Assembly: GCF_017742835.1 (NCBI RefSeq)
Contig: NZ_CP072392.1
Coordinates: 4,549,597-4,613,596, forward strand
From: Aquabacter sp. L1I39
Lineage (GTDB): Bacteria; Pseudomonadota; Alphaproteobacteria; Rhizobiales; Xanthobacteraceae
DNA: 64,000 bases
Direction of reading: 5' to 3'
Under the pieces are notes generated by a model. That model ran no database searches. It worked only from the letters and a program-made list of their open reading frames with translations, and was not told where the DNA came from. Below, in pieces: positions 1 to 8,417 of the stretch. Made by a program: the position numbers and the translations under genes. How positions within the stretch are numbered: position 1 is the stretch's first letter; the number at the start of each line of letters is the position of its first letter.

Positions 1-2
1 TG

Positions 3-1460
3 GCGACGCCCAGCGCCTCCACCGCGCAGACCATTTCCACCTTCTCGCTGAGCTTCCTCTATGGCGGCTCCACGTCCATCGATCCCGCTTTGCTGGAGCA
101 GAACACGGCCGCGAGCTATGTGAGCACCCGCGCCGTTCCATTCGCGCCGGTTGCGGGAACGCTCGATGGCGGCACCTTCACCGCGGAGCCGGACCAGGAC
201 AATGCAACGACGAATGCCGTCACGGTCTCCGAAGGAGCGATCGCCTTCGGCTGGACCGGCACCAACACCGCCTCCGGCACCGCGTCCTGGATCTCCGGCT
301 ACACCAACAAGGTGGGCGCCCTGAACTGGGGCGTGCTCTCCCTGGTGGAGGCGGGTGGGGGCACCACCTTCGCCCCGCTGGGCGCCCAGGCGGATATTGA
401 CGGCCAGTGGACCTCTGTTGCCGCGACCTTGGGAAATGGCACCTACACGGTCACCATGACCGAGTATGCACAGGCCGATACCGGCTTCACCACGCCGCTG
501 GGACCCCAGAGCTCGGCCCTCACCCTGACGGTCGACCTTTCCGACCTCCAGATCCAGACCACCGCCGGCAATGCGTTGAAGCTGCTGGACGATGCCTCGG
601 CCACCGCCGGCAATTGGCTGCGCTTCGAGGTGCAGTCCTCCAGCCTGCCCCATTCCACCAGCGTGCTGCTTTATGTGGTGAATGCCCAGGGCGAGCTGGT
701 GGCGCGCGATGGCGAGACGGGCGCCGGCGTGACGCTGGAGGATGCGGTCATCGGCACCCTCGGCGCCGCGGTTTCCGATGCCGGGGCGACCTTGTTCAAC
801 GGCTCGCAGATGGTCTATCTGGGCCTTGGCCAGGAATTGCGCTTCGCCCTTCAGACCGGCGATGCGCCCGTGAACCTTGCCCCCACCTTCTCGGCCACCG
901 TCCCGGGGGACGGCACCGCGGTGCTGAACGTGGGCGGCGTTCACATGTTGGCCAGCGTGGACAACACCCTCACTGATGGGGCGGAGCTGGCCGCTCCCCA
1001 GCGCGCCGCCAACGAAGCGCTCACCTATCTCACCCACGGGGCGACGCTGGACGTGGAGGTCGCCGGCAGTTGCGCCAATACCAACCAGCTCGCCTTCGTG
1101 AAGGTGGACGTGAACCCCGCCACAGGCACCTGGAGCGTCAACGGCGTAGCCTATGGCGATACGCCGGAATTCCATGCCGCCGTCCTCGCCAGCCTGGATG
1201 CCGGCTATTCGGCCCAGCATGGGGGGGGCACCTTCCAGGCGTCCTCCACCTGGACTGTCAGCGGCTCGGACGGCTATTACGTGCCGGTTCTGGTCACCCA
1301 GTCGGGCGCAGTCTTCCTGCCCGGGCAAGGCAATTCGGGTGGGCACGAATACATCCAGATGTATGGCGAGAACACGTTCGGCTTCGAGGATCTGACCGCC
1401 GCGCAAGGCTCGGATTTCGACTATAACGACATGGTCATGCACCTCGTGCCGCACCTCTGA
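3..1460 (+). CDS. DUF4114-like secreted/surface protein, C-terminal part (5' end outside window)
   Basis: The reading frame is open from the first bases of the window to the TGA at 1458-1460, so about 485 C-terminal residues are visible and the true start lies upstream. The protein is Thr/Ala/Gly-rich with repeated beta-strand-like segments and no membrane segment in the visible part. The last 60 residues include GHEYIQMYGENTFGFEDL followed by an acidic DFDYNDMVMHL stretch; this aromatic/acidic ending is what DUF4114 domains of secreted, often calcium-associated bacterial proteins look like. No catalytic motif is seen, so function is unknown. The in-frame TTG at 90 is not a credible start because coding continues upstream of it. 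Confidence 0.7.
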   Translation, partial: ATPSASTAQTISTFSLSFLYGGSTSIDPALLEQNTAASYVSTRAVPFAPVAGTLDGGTFTAEPDQDNATTNAVTVSEGAIAFGWTGTNTASGTASWISGYTNKVGALNWGVLSLVEAGGGTTFAPLGAQADIDGQWTSVAATLGNGTYTVTMTEYAQADTGFTTPLGPQSSALTLTVDLSDLQIQTTAGNALKLLDDASATAGNWLRFEVQSSSLPHSTSVLLYVVNAQGELVARDGETGAGVTLEDAVIGTLGAAVSDAGATLFNGSQMVYLGLGQELRFALQTGDAPVNLAPTFSATVPGDGTAVLNVGGVHMLASVDNTLTDGAELAAPQRAANEALTYLTHGATLDVEVAGSCANTNQLAFVKVDVNPATGTWSVNGVAYGDTPEFHAAVLASLDAGYSAQHGGGTFQASSTWTVSGSDGYYVPVLVTQSGAVFLPGQGNSGGHEYIQMYGENTFGFEDLTAAQGSDFDYNDMVMHLVPHL

Positions 1461-1680
1461 CGGCGGGCACGCCGGCCGCTCACCTGGGTTTCGGACGCGT
1501 CCGACATTCACCCCTGCGGCCGGCTCCGCCTTCCAATGGGAGGGCGGCGAGCAAAGACATTGCGTTCCCCCGCATGGGCATCTTGACGCCCTCCGAGCCT
1601 GACCCGGCTGGAGGACGGCGCAGGAGCGTTCCGCCTATCCTCGAGATCGGCGAGACAGAACCATCGCGCCTGCGGCACAC

Positions 1681-1740
1681 CAGGGCGCGAACCATCAGGG
1701 CACGAACCACCAGGGCACGGGCCGTTGGGGCAGGGATTGG
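1681..1740. repeat. 15-bp imperfect tandem repeat in the intergenic region before the K+ channel gene
   Basis: The gene-free stretch 1461-1809 holds three consecutive 15-bp units at 1681-1695, 1696-1710 and 1711-1725. All begin CAGGGC and the first two differ at two positions. A degenerate fourth unit (TGGGGCAGGG...) ends at 1740. No other coding or RNA feature is seen between 1461 and 1809. Confidence 0.6.
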
Positions 1741-1809
1741 CGGCGGCTCGGCCATGCCCGCTCCACCTTCCGTTCTGCATGGTGCTTTGCGCTATGATGG
1801 GACGGGTGG

Positions 1810-2637
1810 ATGGACGAGGATCAGGCGGAACGGATGACGGGCGGCTTCAGCATTTATCGCAATTTCTACATCAAGATCACCGTGTTGATGCTGGCCTCCA
1901 TCCTGGTTTTCCCCGCCGTGGAAAATCTCAGTGCCGGCATCGCGGTGATCACGCTCTTGGACGTGGCGCTGATGCTGATGGCCATCCATCTGGTCTCCAC
2001 CGGCACCACCCGCCGCCGCTGGCGCCGGGTTCCACTGGTGCTGCTGGGGTTGGTGGCGATCGGCCTGGACCTTTATTCGGTGTTCGTCCCGAACCGGCAC
2101 TTCCTCCTGGCCGCGACGCTGTTCTTCTGCGGCTTCTACCTGTTCGCCATCTACAACATGTTGAAATATGTGCTCTCGCCCGGGCGCATCACCCTCGACC
2201 GCATCTTCGCCTCGCTCGCCGCCTACATGACCATGGCCCTGTTCTGGGCGCTCATCTATCGCGCGCTTTACCTGGTGGAGCCCCATTCCTTCCGCTTCGA
2301 CACCACCATCCAGCGGGCCGAGGTGCCCTTCTACGATTTTCTCTATTTCAGCTACGCCACCATCACCACGACGGGTTATGGCGACATCGTCCCCAACACC
2401 CACCAGGTGCAGTCCTTCGCCATCGTGGAGCAGATGGTGGGCGTGCTCTATGTGGCGATCCTGGTGGCCCGCCTGACCAATCTCTACGCCCCGACGCCCC
2501 CGCGCCGGCTCGGCCGCGGCCCCTCCACCCCTGCCGTGCGCCCGCCACCTGTGCACGGCACCCGCGATCCCGCCGCCCCGGATTGTCAGGCGCCGGCCGA
2601 TAGGGTAGGAGAGGCATCGTCGACTAGGCACCCGTAG
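1810..2637 (+). CDS. Two-pore-type potassium channel family protein
   Basis: This 275-residue membrane protein has hydrophobic segments at about residues 20-40, 45-62, 74-92, 98-118 and 135-155, then a pore loop and a last helix near 200-220. The pore loop carries the K+ selectivity filter TTTGYGD (about 186-192), diagnostic of the Ion_trans_2 superfamily, so K+ passage across the inner membrane is the expected role. No RCK/TrkA-N regulatory domain follows; the C-terminal 50 residues are Pro/Arg-rich and look disordered. The ATG at 1810 is used, but the ATG at 1834 (MTGGFSIY) is a plausible alternative. The stop codon TAG at 2635-2637 lies inside the D arm of the downstream tRNA-Arg gene, a 10-nt overlap. 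Confidence 0.85.
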   Translation: MDEDQAERMTGGFSIYRNFYIKITVLMLASILVFPAVENLSAGIAVITLLDVALMLMAIHLVSTGTTRRRWRRVPLVLLGLVAIGLDLYSVFVPNRHFLLAATLFFCGFYLFAIYNMLKYVLSPGRITLDRIFASLAAYMTMALFWALIYRALYLVEPHSFRFDTTIQRAEVPFYDFLYFSYATITTTGYGDIVPNTHQVQSFAIVEQMVGVLYVAILVARLTNLYAPTPPRRLGRGPSTPAVRPPPVHGTRDPAAPDCQAPADRVGEASSTRHP

Positions 2638-2704
2638 CTCAGCTGGATAGAGCGTTGCCCTCCGAAGGCAAAGGTCGCACGTTCGAATCGTGCCGGGTGC
2701 GCCA
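2628..2704 (+). tRNA. tRNA-Arg (anticodon CCG)
   Basis: A complete 77-nt cloverleaf is visible. The acceptor stem GCACCCG pairs with CGGGTGC, the D arm contains GTAGCTCAGCTGGAT, and the anticodon stem TTGCC/GGCAA encloses the loop CTCCGAA, giving anticodon CCG. The T arm contains GTTCGAATC, and CCA is encoded at 2702-2704. The 5' ten nucleotides overlap the 3' end of the potassium-channel reading frame, so its promoter must lie within that gene. Confidence 0.96.
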
Positions 2705-3306
2705 TCGCAACCACAAGGTGCTTTGGTATTTGCGCGGACGTCGCGTTTTTCCATTCCTAGCGCTGAACGCTCATTGACTGCCTTGGTAAGACCGGGGCGC
2801 GTGTTCCGCCTGCATCTGAATCTCGCCACCTCCAAAATTCGACGGTCGATAAGACGCTCGGCTGGGTGAGCATGCTTACACGGCGTCCTCTGAAGATCAT
2901 GGGAGTCGGCAGACGCCCGATGCCTTCCCGCCGCGCTCAAATGGTCATTCACAAGTGCCTGGCCCGCCCCGCCTCTCGTCTCATCGAGCTTTATGTCCCT
3001 TCAATTCGCGACCACCTCTCTTTCCTTGTGGGAAGCAGGCGCTCCATCCCTGTGCTGAGGACGGGAGCACCAAGAACTTGAGTCCTGACCACGCTTCCGT
3101 CGCTGACTGTGTGTGCGGATTTGCCAAGCCCCGAATGAACGGGAAGCCCGGGGCTGTCCTCACCGCAGAGGCAAGAGATGGCCCATAGCGGCCTTCCCGA
3201 AACGCTCTTGCGCAAGGCCGCCTTGCCTCATTTCGGTGGCTCGACTGACGCTTGCGACTTCCCGAACGCCGACATCGCTCGTGGCGTAGCAGAGGGGCAG
3301 TGCATT
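2705..3306. other. Intergenic region without a supported gene
   Basis: About 600 bp between tRNA-Arg and the first acyl-CoA dehydrogenase unit. Short frames in both directions lack ribosome sites and recognisable products. A 7-bp inverted repeat (AGCCCCG/CGGGGCT, 3127-3155) is present without a T tract. No duplicated tRNA 3' end was found, so nothing suggests integration at this tRNA. Confidence 0.5.
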
Positions 3307-3338
3307 GCCCTTTTGGCATATTAATTGCTCAAAAGGGC
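3307..3338. promoter_or_regulatory. Perfect 9-bp inverted repeat upstream of acyl-CoA dehydrogenase A
   Basis: GCCCTTTTG (3307-3315) and CAAAAGGGC (3330-3338) are perfect inverted repeats separated by 14 bp of AT-rich sequence. They end 21 bp before the ATG at 3360. Position and symmetry fit an operator for a dimeric regulator, for example the Fe-S-type regulator encoded at 4665-5318, but this link is inference. A 5'-leader hairpin is the alternative. Confidence 0.45.
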
Positions 3339-3359
3339 CTATGCTCCGGGAGGCCTATG

Positions 3360-4655
3360 ATGGCGATCGACTTCACGCTCACAGCAAACCAGAAACGGTT
3401 GCGGACCATCGCGCGGGAATTCGCGAACGACATCCTTGCCCCCCGCGTCCAAAAGGCCGACCAGGAACCGGACCCGCAGAAAGCCTTCCAGCATATGAAG
3501 GGCGCTTATGTGGAAGCCTACAAGCTGGGCTTCGCCATGGGCTTCATCCCCAAGCGCTATGGGGGCGGCGGCATCAGCAGCCTTGATCTTCAGGTGGTCG
3601 CCGAAGAGATCTGCGCCGTGGATCCTGGCTTTGCAACCATCCTTCTGGTCAATGGCCTCGCCCTCATGCCGTTGGTCTGGTTTGGCAGCGAGCGGCAGAA
3701 GCAGAAATGGCTAATGGCGGCAACGAGCGATCCGCGCGGCGAGTATCTTGCGGCCTGGACAGTCAGCGAGGCGGCGGGGTCGCCAGGCGGCACCGCCAAT
3801 TTTGATCATCCGGCGCCCTGGCCGGCGGGGGTGTCGCTGACGGCGACCCATGACCGCGCAAACGGAGAATATATCCTGAGCGGACGCAAATATTGGCCCT
3901 GCAATGCGGGGGGCTGGGACCTTGCGGGCGCGAACATCAATATCTGCATCGTGCGAACCACGCCGAAGCGCGGCGGCACGGAAGGATTGTCGGCGATCAT
4001 CGTGCCGCGGGGCACGGCGGGCGTGGTCTATGAGTCGCCCATTTCCAAGATCGGCCACCGCATCTGCCAGAACAATTCCATCATCTTCCAGGACTGCCGC
4101 GTGCCGGAGGAGAATGCGTTTGCCATCGGCGATGGCGATCTCGCCATTGCCCGCGCCTTCACCTGGTCCGGCCCGGTGGCCGCCATTGCCGCGGTCGGCG
4201 TTGCGCGGTCCGCCTATGAATATGTGCTCGACTGGGCAAAGACCCACACAGCCGGCGGCCCGGAGCCGATCATCAACCATCAGGCCGTCGGCTACGCCCT
4301 CGCGGACGTCGCCATGAAGATCGAGGCCTGCCGCGCCTTCGCGTGGAAGGCGGCGCATTATCTCGACCGCAATGAGAGCCAAGGCCATGCCATCTGCGCC
4401 ATGGCAAAGGTCTTTTGTGGAGAAACCCTGTTTGGCGCCGTCTTCGGGGCCATGCGGGTGATGGGCGTGAATGCCCTCGACCGGCGGCATCCGTTGGAGC
4501 GCTACCTGCGCGAGGCGGCCGTCTTCCCCCTTTATGACGCGGGCAATCTGGGCATGCAGATGCGCAAGATCTGGTCCGTCATGCGCCATCCCGATTTCGA
4601 CCCGCGGGCGTTCATGGACCTGTCGCCGACCCCCTTCGACAAGACCCTGCGGTAG
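3360..4655 (+). CDS. Acyl-CoA dehydrogenase family protein A (Asp in catalytic-base motif)
   Basis: This 431-residue flavoprotein-type acyl-CoA dehydrogenase should oxidise an acyl-CoA at the alpha-beta bond using FAD, but its substrate is unknown. The N-terminal helical domain includes the GGGGISSLDLQVVAEEI region. The C-terminal region ends in LREAAVFPLYDAGNLGMQ, where canonical enzymes carry (Y)EGT/S: the usual Glu base is Asp here and Thr/Ser is Asn. The start at 3360 is chosen because GGGAGG (3348-3353) lies six bases upstream and the sequence MAIDFT matches the start of the paralogue at 5597; the adjacent ATG at 3357 is possible. It converges on the Fe-S-type regulator gene at 4665, leaving nine bases. 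An inverted repeat precedes it. Confidence 0.85.
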   Translation: MAIDFTLTANQKRLRTIAREFANDILAPRVQKADQEPDPQKAFQHMKGAYVEAYKLGFAMGFIPKRYGGGGISSLDLQVVAEEICAVDPGFATILLVNGLALMPLVWFGSERQKQKWLMAATSDPRGEYLAAWTVSEAAGSPGGTANFDHPAPWPAGVSLTATHDRANGEYILSGRKYWPCNAGGWDLAGANINICIVRTTPKRGGTEGLSAIIVPRGTAGVVYESPISKIGHRICQNNSIIFQDCRVPEENAFAIGDGDLAIARAFTWSGPVAAIAAVGVARSAYEYVLDWAKTHTAGGPEPIINHQAVGYALADVAMKIEACRAFAWKAAHYLDRNESQGHAICAMAKVFCGETLFGAVFGAMRVMGVNALDRRHPLERYLREAAVFPLYDAGNLGMQMRKIWSVMRHPDFDPRAFMDLSPTPFDKTLR

Positions 4656-4664
4656 AACCCGTTT

Positions 4665-5318
4665 TCAGGCGAGGGGGACAAAGCGGAAGCGGCAGACCTG
4701 GCCGTCGTCCCGCTGCATGCACTCCTCCTGGTCCACGCTGGCGCCCATGAGGCCGCTGATGAAACCGATGTCGAACTGGCACACCTCCGGATAGTCCTTC
4801 GACAGGTCGTGGTAGACACAGTTGCGGCATTCGATGCGCGGAAGCTTGCCCGGCTCCTCGCCAGGAACGGTCTGCGCGACAAAGCCGGTTTCATTCATGA
4901 TCCGGACAATCTCGACGATGCGCTCGATCCGCGTCTTGCCCGTGATGCGCGGCAGCGCCATGGCCGACATGTCGACCCCGAGATTGAACATGAACGCGCC
5001 GAGGTCAGCATCGCCGATCCGCCCGCGCAACGTCTGGAGCAGGACGCGCGAGAACCAGGAATATTGCTTGGGAAAGACGCCGATGCCGCTTTCGGTCAGC
5101 ACATAGATCTGGCCCGGCCGACCGCCGGTCTTGCGGGCCGAGCCGCGTGCGACATAGCCGTCGCGCTCCAGACCCGCCAGATGCTGCTTGACGGCACTGC
5201 GGCTGATTTCGAGCCGCCCGGCCAGTTCGTCGACGGAGAGGCCGGATTTGACTTCAAGAAGCTGTGCAAGCAGCCGACGCTGTGTCTCTCCTCCGCCGAG
5301 CACCGTTTGAACCCTCAC
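4665..5318 (-). CDS. SufR/COG2345-like winged-helix regulator with cysteine cluster
   Basis: This 217-residue transcription factor has an N-terminal winged helix (about residues 12-60, with SVDELAGRLEISRSAVKQHL as helix-turn-helix) and a wing RKTGGRPGQIYVLT. Five C-terminal cysteines lie at 164, 167, 180, 200 and 209. The C-x12-C spacing (167/180) and later cysteines match the COG2345/SufR type, in which cysteines bind an Fe-S cluster that controls DNA binding. Here Fe-S sensing is inferred. The gene lies between two paralogous acyl-CoA dehydrogenases and reads opposite to both, so it probably regulates one or both. The start is GTG (5316-5318) without a clear Shine-Dalgarno, which makes the exact start uncertain. 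Confidence 0.8.
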   Translation of the reverse strand: MRVQTVLGGGETQRRLLAQLLEVKSGLSVDELAGRLEISRSAVKQHLAGLERDGYVARGSARKTGGRPGQIYVLTESGIGVFPKQYSWFSRVLLQTLRGRIGDADLGAFMFNLGVDMSAMALPRITGKTRIERIVEIVRIMNETGFVAQTVPGEEPGKLPRIECRNCVYHDLSKDYPEVCQFDIGFISGLMGASVDQEECMQRDDGQVCRFRFVPLA

Positions 5319-5452
5319 ATGGCACGGCCCACATCATAGAAGCGAACCCTTTATTCCACAACGCTTCTTGCCACGGGCCGGAGAGGCCGCACCGCCAGTG
5401 CAGGGACGCCGAAACAGGCAGAATCTGGCGTCCTTTTAATCACAAGAATCTT

Positions 5453-5481
5453 TTGACAGTTTTTTATGCTGAAACTACCAT
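5453..5481 (+). promoter_or_regulatory. Sigma-70-like promoter for acyl-CoA dehydrogenase B
   Basis: TTGACA (5453-5458) is followed after exactly 17 bp by TACCAT (5476-5481), a perfect -35 box with a reasonable -10 box. It lies about 115 bp before the ATG at 5597 in the divergent region between this gene and the SufR-like regulator, leaving a long leader. Confidence 0.6.
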
Positions 5482-5596
5482 TTCCTTGTTCAGACGCGTC
5501 CGCACATCGCTTTCCGTCCCGCCCGACACCCGTTGCGGCGAACGGCGCTGCACGACCTCGGACGCGGCGAGCTCACAACAAGGATGGGGAATTTCA

Positions 5597-6961
5597 ATGG
5601 CAATCGACTTCACCATGTCGCCGGAACAACGTCAGATCCAAGCCATGGCCCGCGCATTCGCGGAAGATGTGCTGGCCCCAATCGTTCCCGAGGCGGATCG
5701 CGAGCCGGATCCTCTGCTGGCCCATGCCAAGACGAAGGGCGCCTATGTGGAGGCCTACAAGGCCGGCATCGCCATGGCCATGCTGCCGAAAGAGTATGGC
5801 GGCGGCGGCCTCTCATGCCTCGATTTCACCATCGCGGCTGAAGAGATTTGCGCTGTCGATCCGGGCTTTGCCTGCACCGTGCTGTGCAACGGCCTCGGCC
5901 TGATGCCCGTCTCCTGGTACGGCACGGAGGAGCAGAAGAAGCGCTTCATCGGCGCGGCAACCTCCGACCCGACCGGCGAATATCTCGGCGGCTGGACCGC
6001 TGGTGAGCCTCCGGGCGGCACGGGCGGCACCGCGAATTTCGACAATCCCTTCCCCCGGCCCGCGGGCATCGGCCTGACGGCAACCCGCGACGGCGACTTT
6101 TATGTTCTCAACGGTCGGAAGAAGTGGTCCTCGGCAGGGGGGTGGGATGCCAAGGGCGTCAATGCCCAGACAGTGATCGTGAGGACCGACAGCGACGTCG
6201 GCGGCACCAAGGGCCTCTCCGCCATCGTGGTGGAGCGCGGAACGCCCGGCATCTCCTATGAATTTCTCAACAAGGAGGGGCACCGCACCGCCTCCAACGC
6301 CCTCATCACCTTCGACAATGCGCGCGTTCCCGTCGACAATCTCCTGCCCGGCGCGGCCGGCAATGGCGATTTCGTCATCAACCGCAATTTCGCATGGTCC
6401 GGCCCGGTGGCCGGCATCGCGGCGGTGGGCATGGCCCGTTCCGCCTACGAGGCGGCCCTCAAATTCTGCAAGACCAACACGGCGGGCTCGCTGACGCCCA
6501 TCATCCGTTTCCAGAATGTCGGCTACATTCTTGGCGACTGCGCCGCCAAAATCGAGTCGGCCCGCTACTTCTGCTGGCGCGCCTCGGACTATCTCGACAA
6601 GCATGAGCAGCATGCCGAGCTCGTCGGTGCCATGTGCAAGATCAACACCACCGAAGCCATGTTCGACGTCATCTACAAGTGCATGCAGGTGGTTGGCGTG
6701 AACAGCCTGAGCACTGAGTATCCGTTCGGCCGTTTCCTGCGCGAGGCGTCCGTGCTGCCGATCTATGATGGGGGCAACATGGGGATGCAGCGCCGCCGCG
6801 TCCACGGCGTCATCGCCGACGAAGGGTTCAATCCGCGGGCGGTGATGGACGACAGCACGATCATCTTCGAGAAATCGATGGAAAGCATCGGCACAGTTGC
6901 CGATTGGGACCGTCAATACTCGAATTCCGGTTCCACCCCGTTCGTATCCGCGGCTGAATAA
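5597..6961 (+). CDS. Acyl-CoA dehydrogenase family protein B (paralogue of the 3360 gene)
   Basis: This 454-residue protein is clearly paralogous to the product at 3360-4655 along its whole length, sharing for example the GAYVEAYK, EEICAVDPGFA and FAWSGPVA(G/A)IAAVG blocks. It belongs to the FAD-dependent acyl-CoA dehydrogenases. The catalytic region reads PIYDGGNMGMQ, so like its paralogue it has Asp-Gly-Gly-Asn where most family members have Glu-Gly-Thr/Ser. Relative to paralogue A it has about 23 extra residues, mainly at the C terminus (FEKSMESIGTVADWDRQ...). The ATG at 5597 has GGGGAA just upstream; the in-frame extension upstream has no ribosome site. A TTGACA promoter precedes it. The substrate is unknown; a heteromeric pair with paralogue A or separate steps of one pathway are both possible. 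Confidence 0.85.
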   Translation: MAIDFTMSPEQRQIQAMARAFAEDVLAPIVPEADREPDPLLAHAKTKGAYVEAYKAGIAMAMLPKEYGGGGLSCLDFTIAAEEICAVDPGFACTVLCNGLGLMPVSWYGTEEQKKRFIGAATSDPTGEYLGGWTAGEPPGGTGGTANFDNPFPRPAGIGLTATRDGDFYVLNGRKKWSSAGGWDAKGVNAQTVIVRTDSDVGGTKGLSAIVVERGTPGISYEFLNKEGHRTASNALITFDNARVPVDNLLPGAAGNGDFVINRNFAWSGPVAGIAAVGMARSAYEAALKFCKTNTAGSLTPIIRFQNVGYILGDCAAKIESARYFCWRASDYLDKHEQHAELVGAMCKINTTEAMFDVIYKCMQVVGVNSLSTEYPFGRFLREASVLPIYDGGNMGMQRRRVHGVIADEGFNPRAVMDDSTIIFEKSMESIGTVADWDRQYSNSGSTPFVSAAE

Positions 6962-7139
6962 ACTTAGACCGTGCGCGGGCGCCAATTGCGACGTCCGCGC
7001 ATGTGGAGAGGCCCGTGCCGCCATCGCTTCATGGACGGAGCACGACAAACTGAACCCCAGGCCGCCTGAGGCCACAAATCAACCCTCGGACTCTCTCTCT
7101 CCTGGCCCGGAGGAGAAAAGGGCCCCGGTCAGACCCTAA

Positions 7140-7189
7140 AGACGGATTCACCGACCAGATTGATTCAATCTGGTCGGTTCGCGCTCTAG
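7140..7189. repeat. Dispersed palindromic repeat, copy R1 (single-palindrome form)
   Basis: The segment has a GACGGATTCACC-type lead, then a 29-bp palindrome at 7150-7178 (arms ACCGACCAGATTGA/TCAATCTGGTCGGT, one central base), then TCGCGCTCTAG. The lead, the CAGATTGA/TCAATCTG core and the GCTCTAG end recur at 34529-34646 and 41609-41730, so this is a repeat family. It overlaps the 3' end of the GT10 gene and supplies its last codons. Confidence 0.8.
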
Positions 7190-8173
7190 GAGTGACCGGC
7201 GCATCCGGCGCCAGCCGGAGCTGAGCCGCGTCAGCAGAAGCGGGAAGGCGGAGTTGGGATGCACCCGCGTCCGGATCCGCGCTCCGATGGGACCCGCATG
7301 GCGTCCCAGAACCTCGCTAAGACGTGCAAAGAGATTGGCGCGGTAGAGCACCCGGTTCCGCGCCTCGGCCATGGCAGCCCGACGGGCGGCATCGATCGGC
7401 GCTGCAAAGCCCGCCACCACCCGCTCCAGCGCGTCCGGCGCCTCCAGGTCGAATCGGATCAGGGAGCCGGCAGGGAAATGACGCTCAATATCGGCGCAGC
7501 CGGAAAAGATCGGCAGGGACCAGCCGAGATAGGCGTCGCACAGCTTCTCCGTAAAGAAGTTTTCCTCCACATTGTTCTCGATTACCAGGTGGTGGCTGAA
7601 GGGCAGGATCACGTCGGCCTTGTCGCGGATCTCCGTGAAGCCACGTCCAAACAAGCGGAAGTCCGGCCCCATGCGCTCGGCCAGCGCGCGGACGAACTCC
7701 AGGCGGCGCCGATGACGCGGCAGGAGGGTCTTGGTGGAGATGACCGCAGACAGGGCATGCTGCTTCTCACCCATCGGAAGGTCGCGGATCTCCTCGAAGG
7801 TCCAGCGCGACCGGGCGCCGGCTGCATCCGACATGTCGAGGCCGATGAACCAGGGAAGCCCCACATCCGTCGCCGCATGGAGCCCTGAAAAGCCGGAAAT
7901 CGCCATTGGGGAGAGCAGAAGCCCGAACTGGTTGAGGAAGCCGGGCCGATAGGTGCGGATGCCCGGCGGCTCCGACACCACGAGGGCACGGCGCGCCTTG
8001 GGCAGGTTGGTCTCGACGGGCGTGCGCAGATCGTCGAAGACCACCAGCCAGTCCTCCTCCAGCGATGTGTCCGCGATCCGGAACTGCCAGTCTTGCCATG
8101 TGCCCAGACCTCCGGGAGTCTGGCGGAAGAGCGTGTCGGTGCGATGCTCTGTAGAAAAGGCGACCTGCGGCAT
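7148..8173 (-). CDS. GT10 (alpha-1,3-fucosyltransferase-like) glycosyltransferase
   Basis: This 341-residue protein carries the GT10 donor-binding signature at residues 196-211 (LVIENNVEENFFTEKL), followed by WSLPIFSG, as in bacterial and eukaryotic alpha-1,3/1,4-fucosyltransferases. It would transfer fucose or a related sugar from a GDP-sugar to a surface glycan; acceptor and sugar cannot be read from the sequence. There is no signal peptide or membrane segment, so it is probably cytoplasmic. The final 13 residues (LEREPTRLNQSGR) and the TGA stop come from dispersed repeat R1, so the native C terminus may have been replaced. The start ATG is at 8171-8173 with only a weak GAG upstream. Two more glycosyltransferases lie nearby (10165-10794 and 12397-13569). 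Confidence 0.8.
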   Translation of the reverse strand: MPQVAFSTEHRTDTLFRQTPGGLGTWQDWQFRIADTSLEEDWLVVFDDLRTPVETNLPKARRALVVSEPPGIRTYRPGFLNQFGLLLSPMAISGFSGLHAATDVGLPWFIGLDMSDAAGARSRWTFEEIRDLPMGEKQHALSAVISTKTLLPRHRRRLEFVRALAERMGPDFRLFGRGFTEIRDKADVILPFSHHLVIENNVEENFFTEKLCDAYLGWSLPIFSGCADIERHFPAGSLIRFDLEAPDALERVVAGFAAPIDAARRAAMAEARNRVLYRANLFARLSEVLGRHAGPIGARIRTRVHPNSAFPLLLTRLSSGWRRMRRSLLEREPTRLNQSGR

Positions 8174-8417
8174 CTTCAGCTCTGAACGTCAGCTTTTCCT
8201 CTTTCGAGGTGCGGGTTCAGACTTAGCGTGAAGGCCGAATTTGGTCGATTGTGGAAGTATTTCTACTATGTAAACTTTCGTGGACGAGTTTAGCTGACGC
8301 TTCAAATATGACCTTGTGGGGGATGCGAAAAGTGCCATAGTCAGGATGGTCGGGGCTCAATTACCCTTCGGCAAGGCGGGCGTGCGCGCCCCAAATACCC
8401 GAAAAGAGGCATGACAT

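Noticed and set aside
1792..2952. 386-codon minus-strand frame across the K+ channel and tRNA-Arg
   Set aside because: It runs antisense through a tRNA gene, giving a peptide often mis-annotated in databases opposite tRNAs, and has no start signal.
2705..3306. Integrated element at tRNA-Arg
   Set aside because: No duplicated tRNA 3' end or integrase was found downstream.
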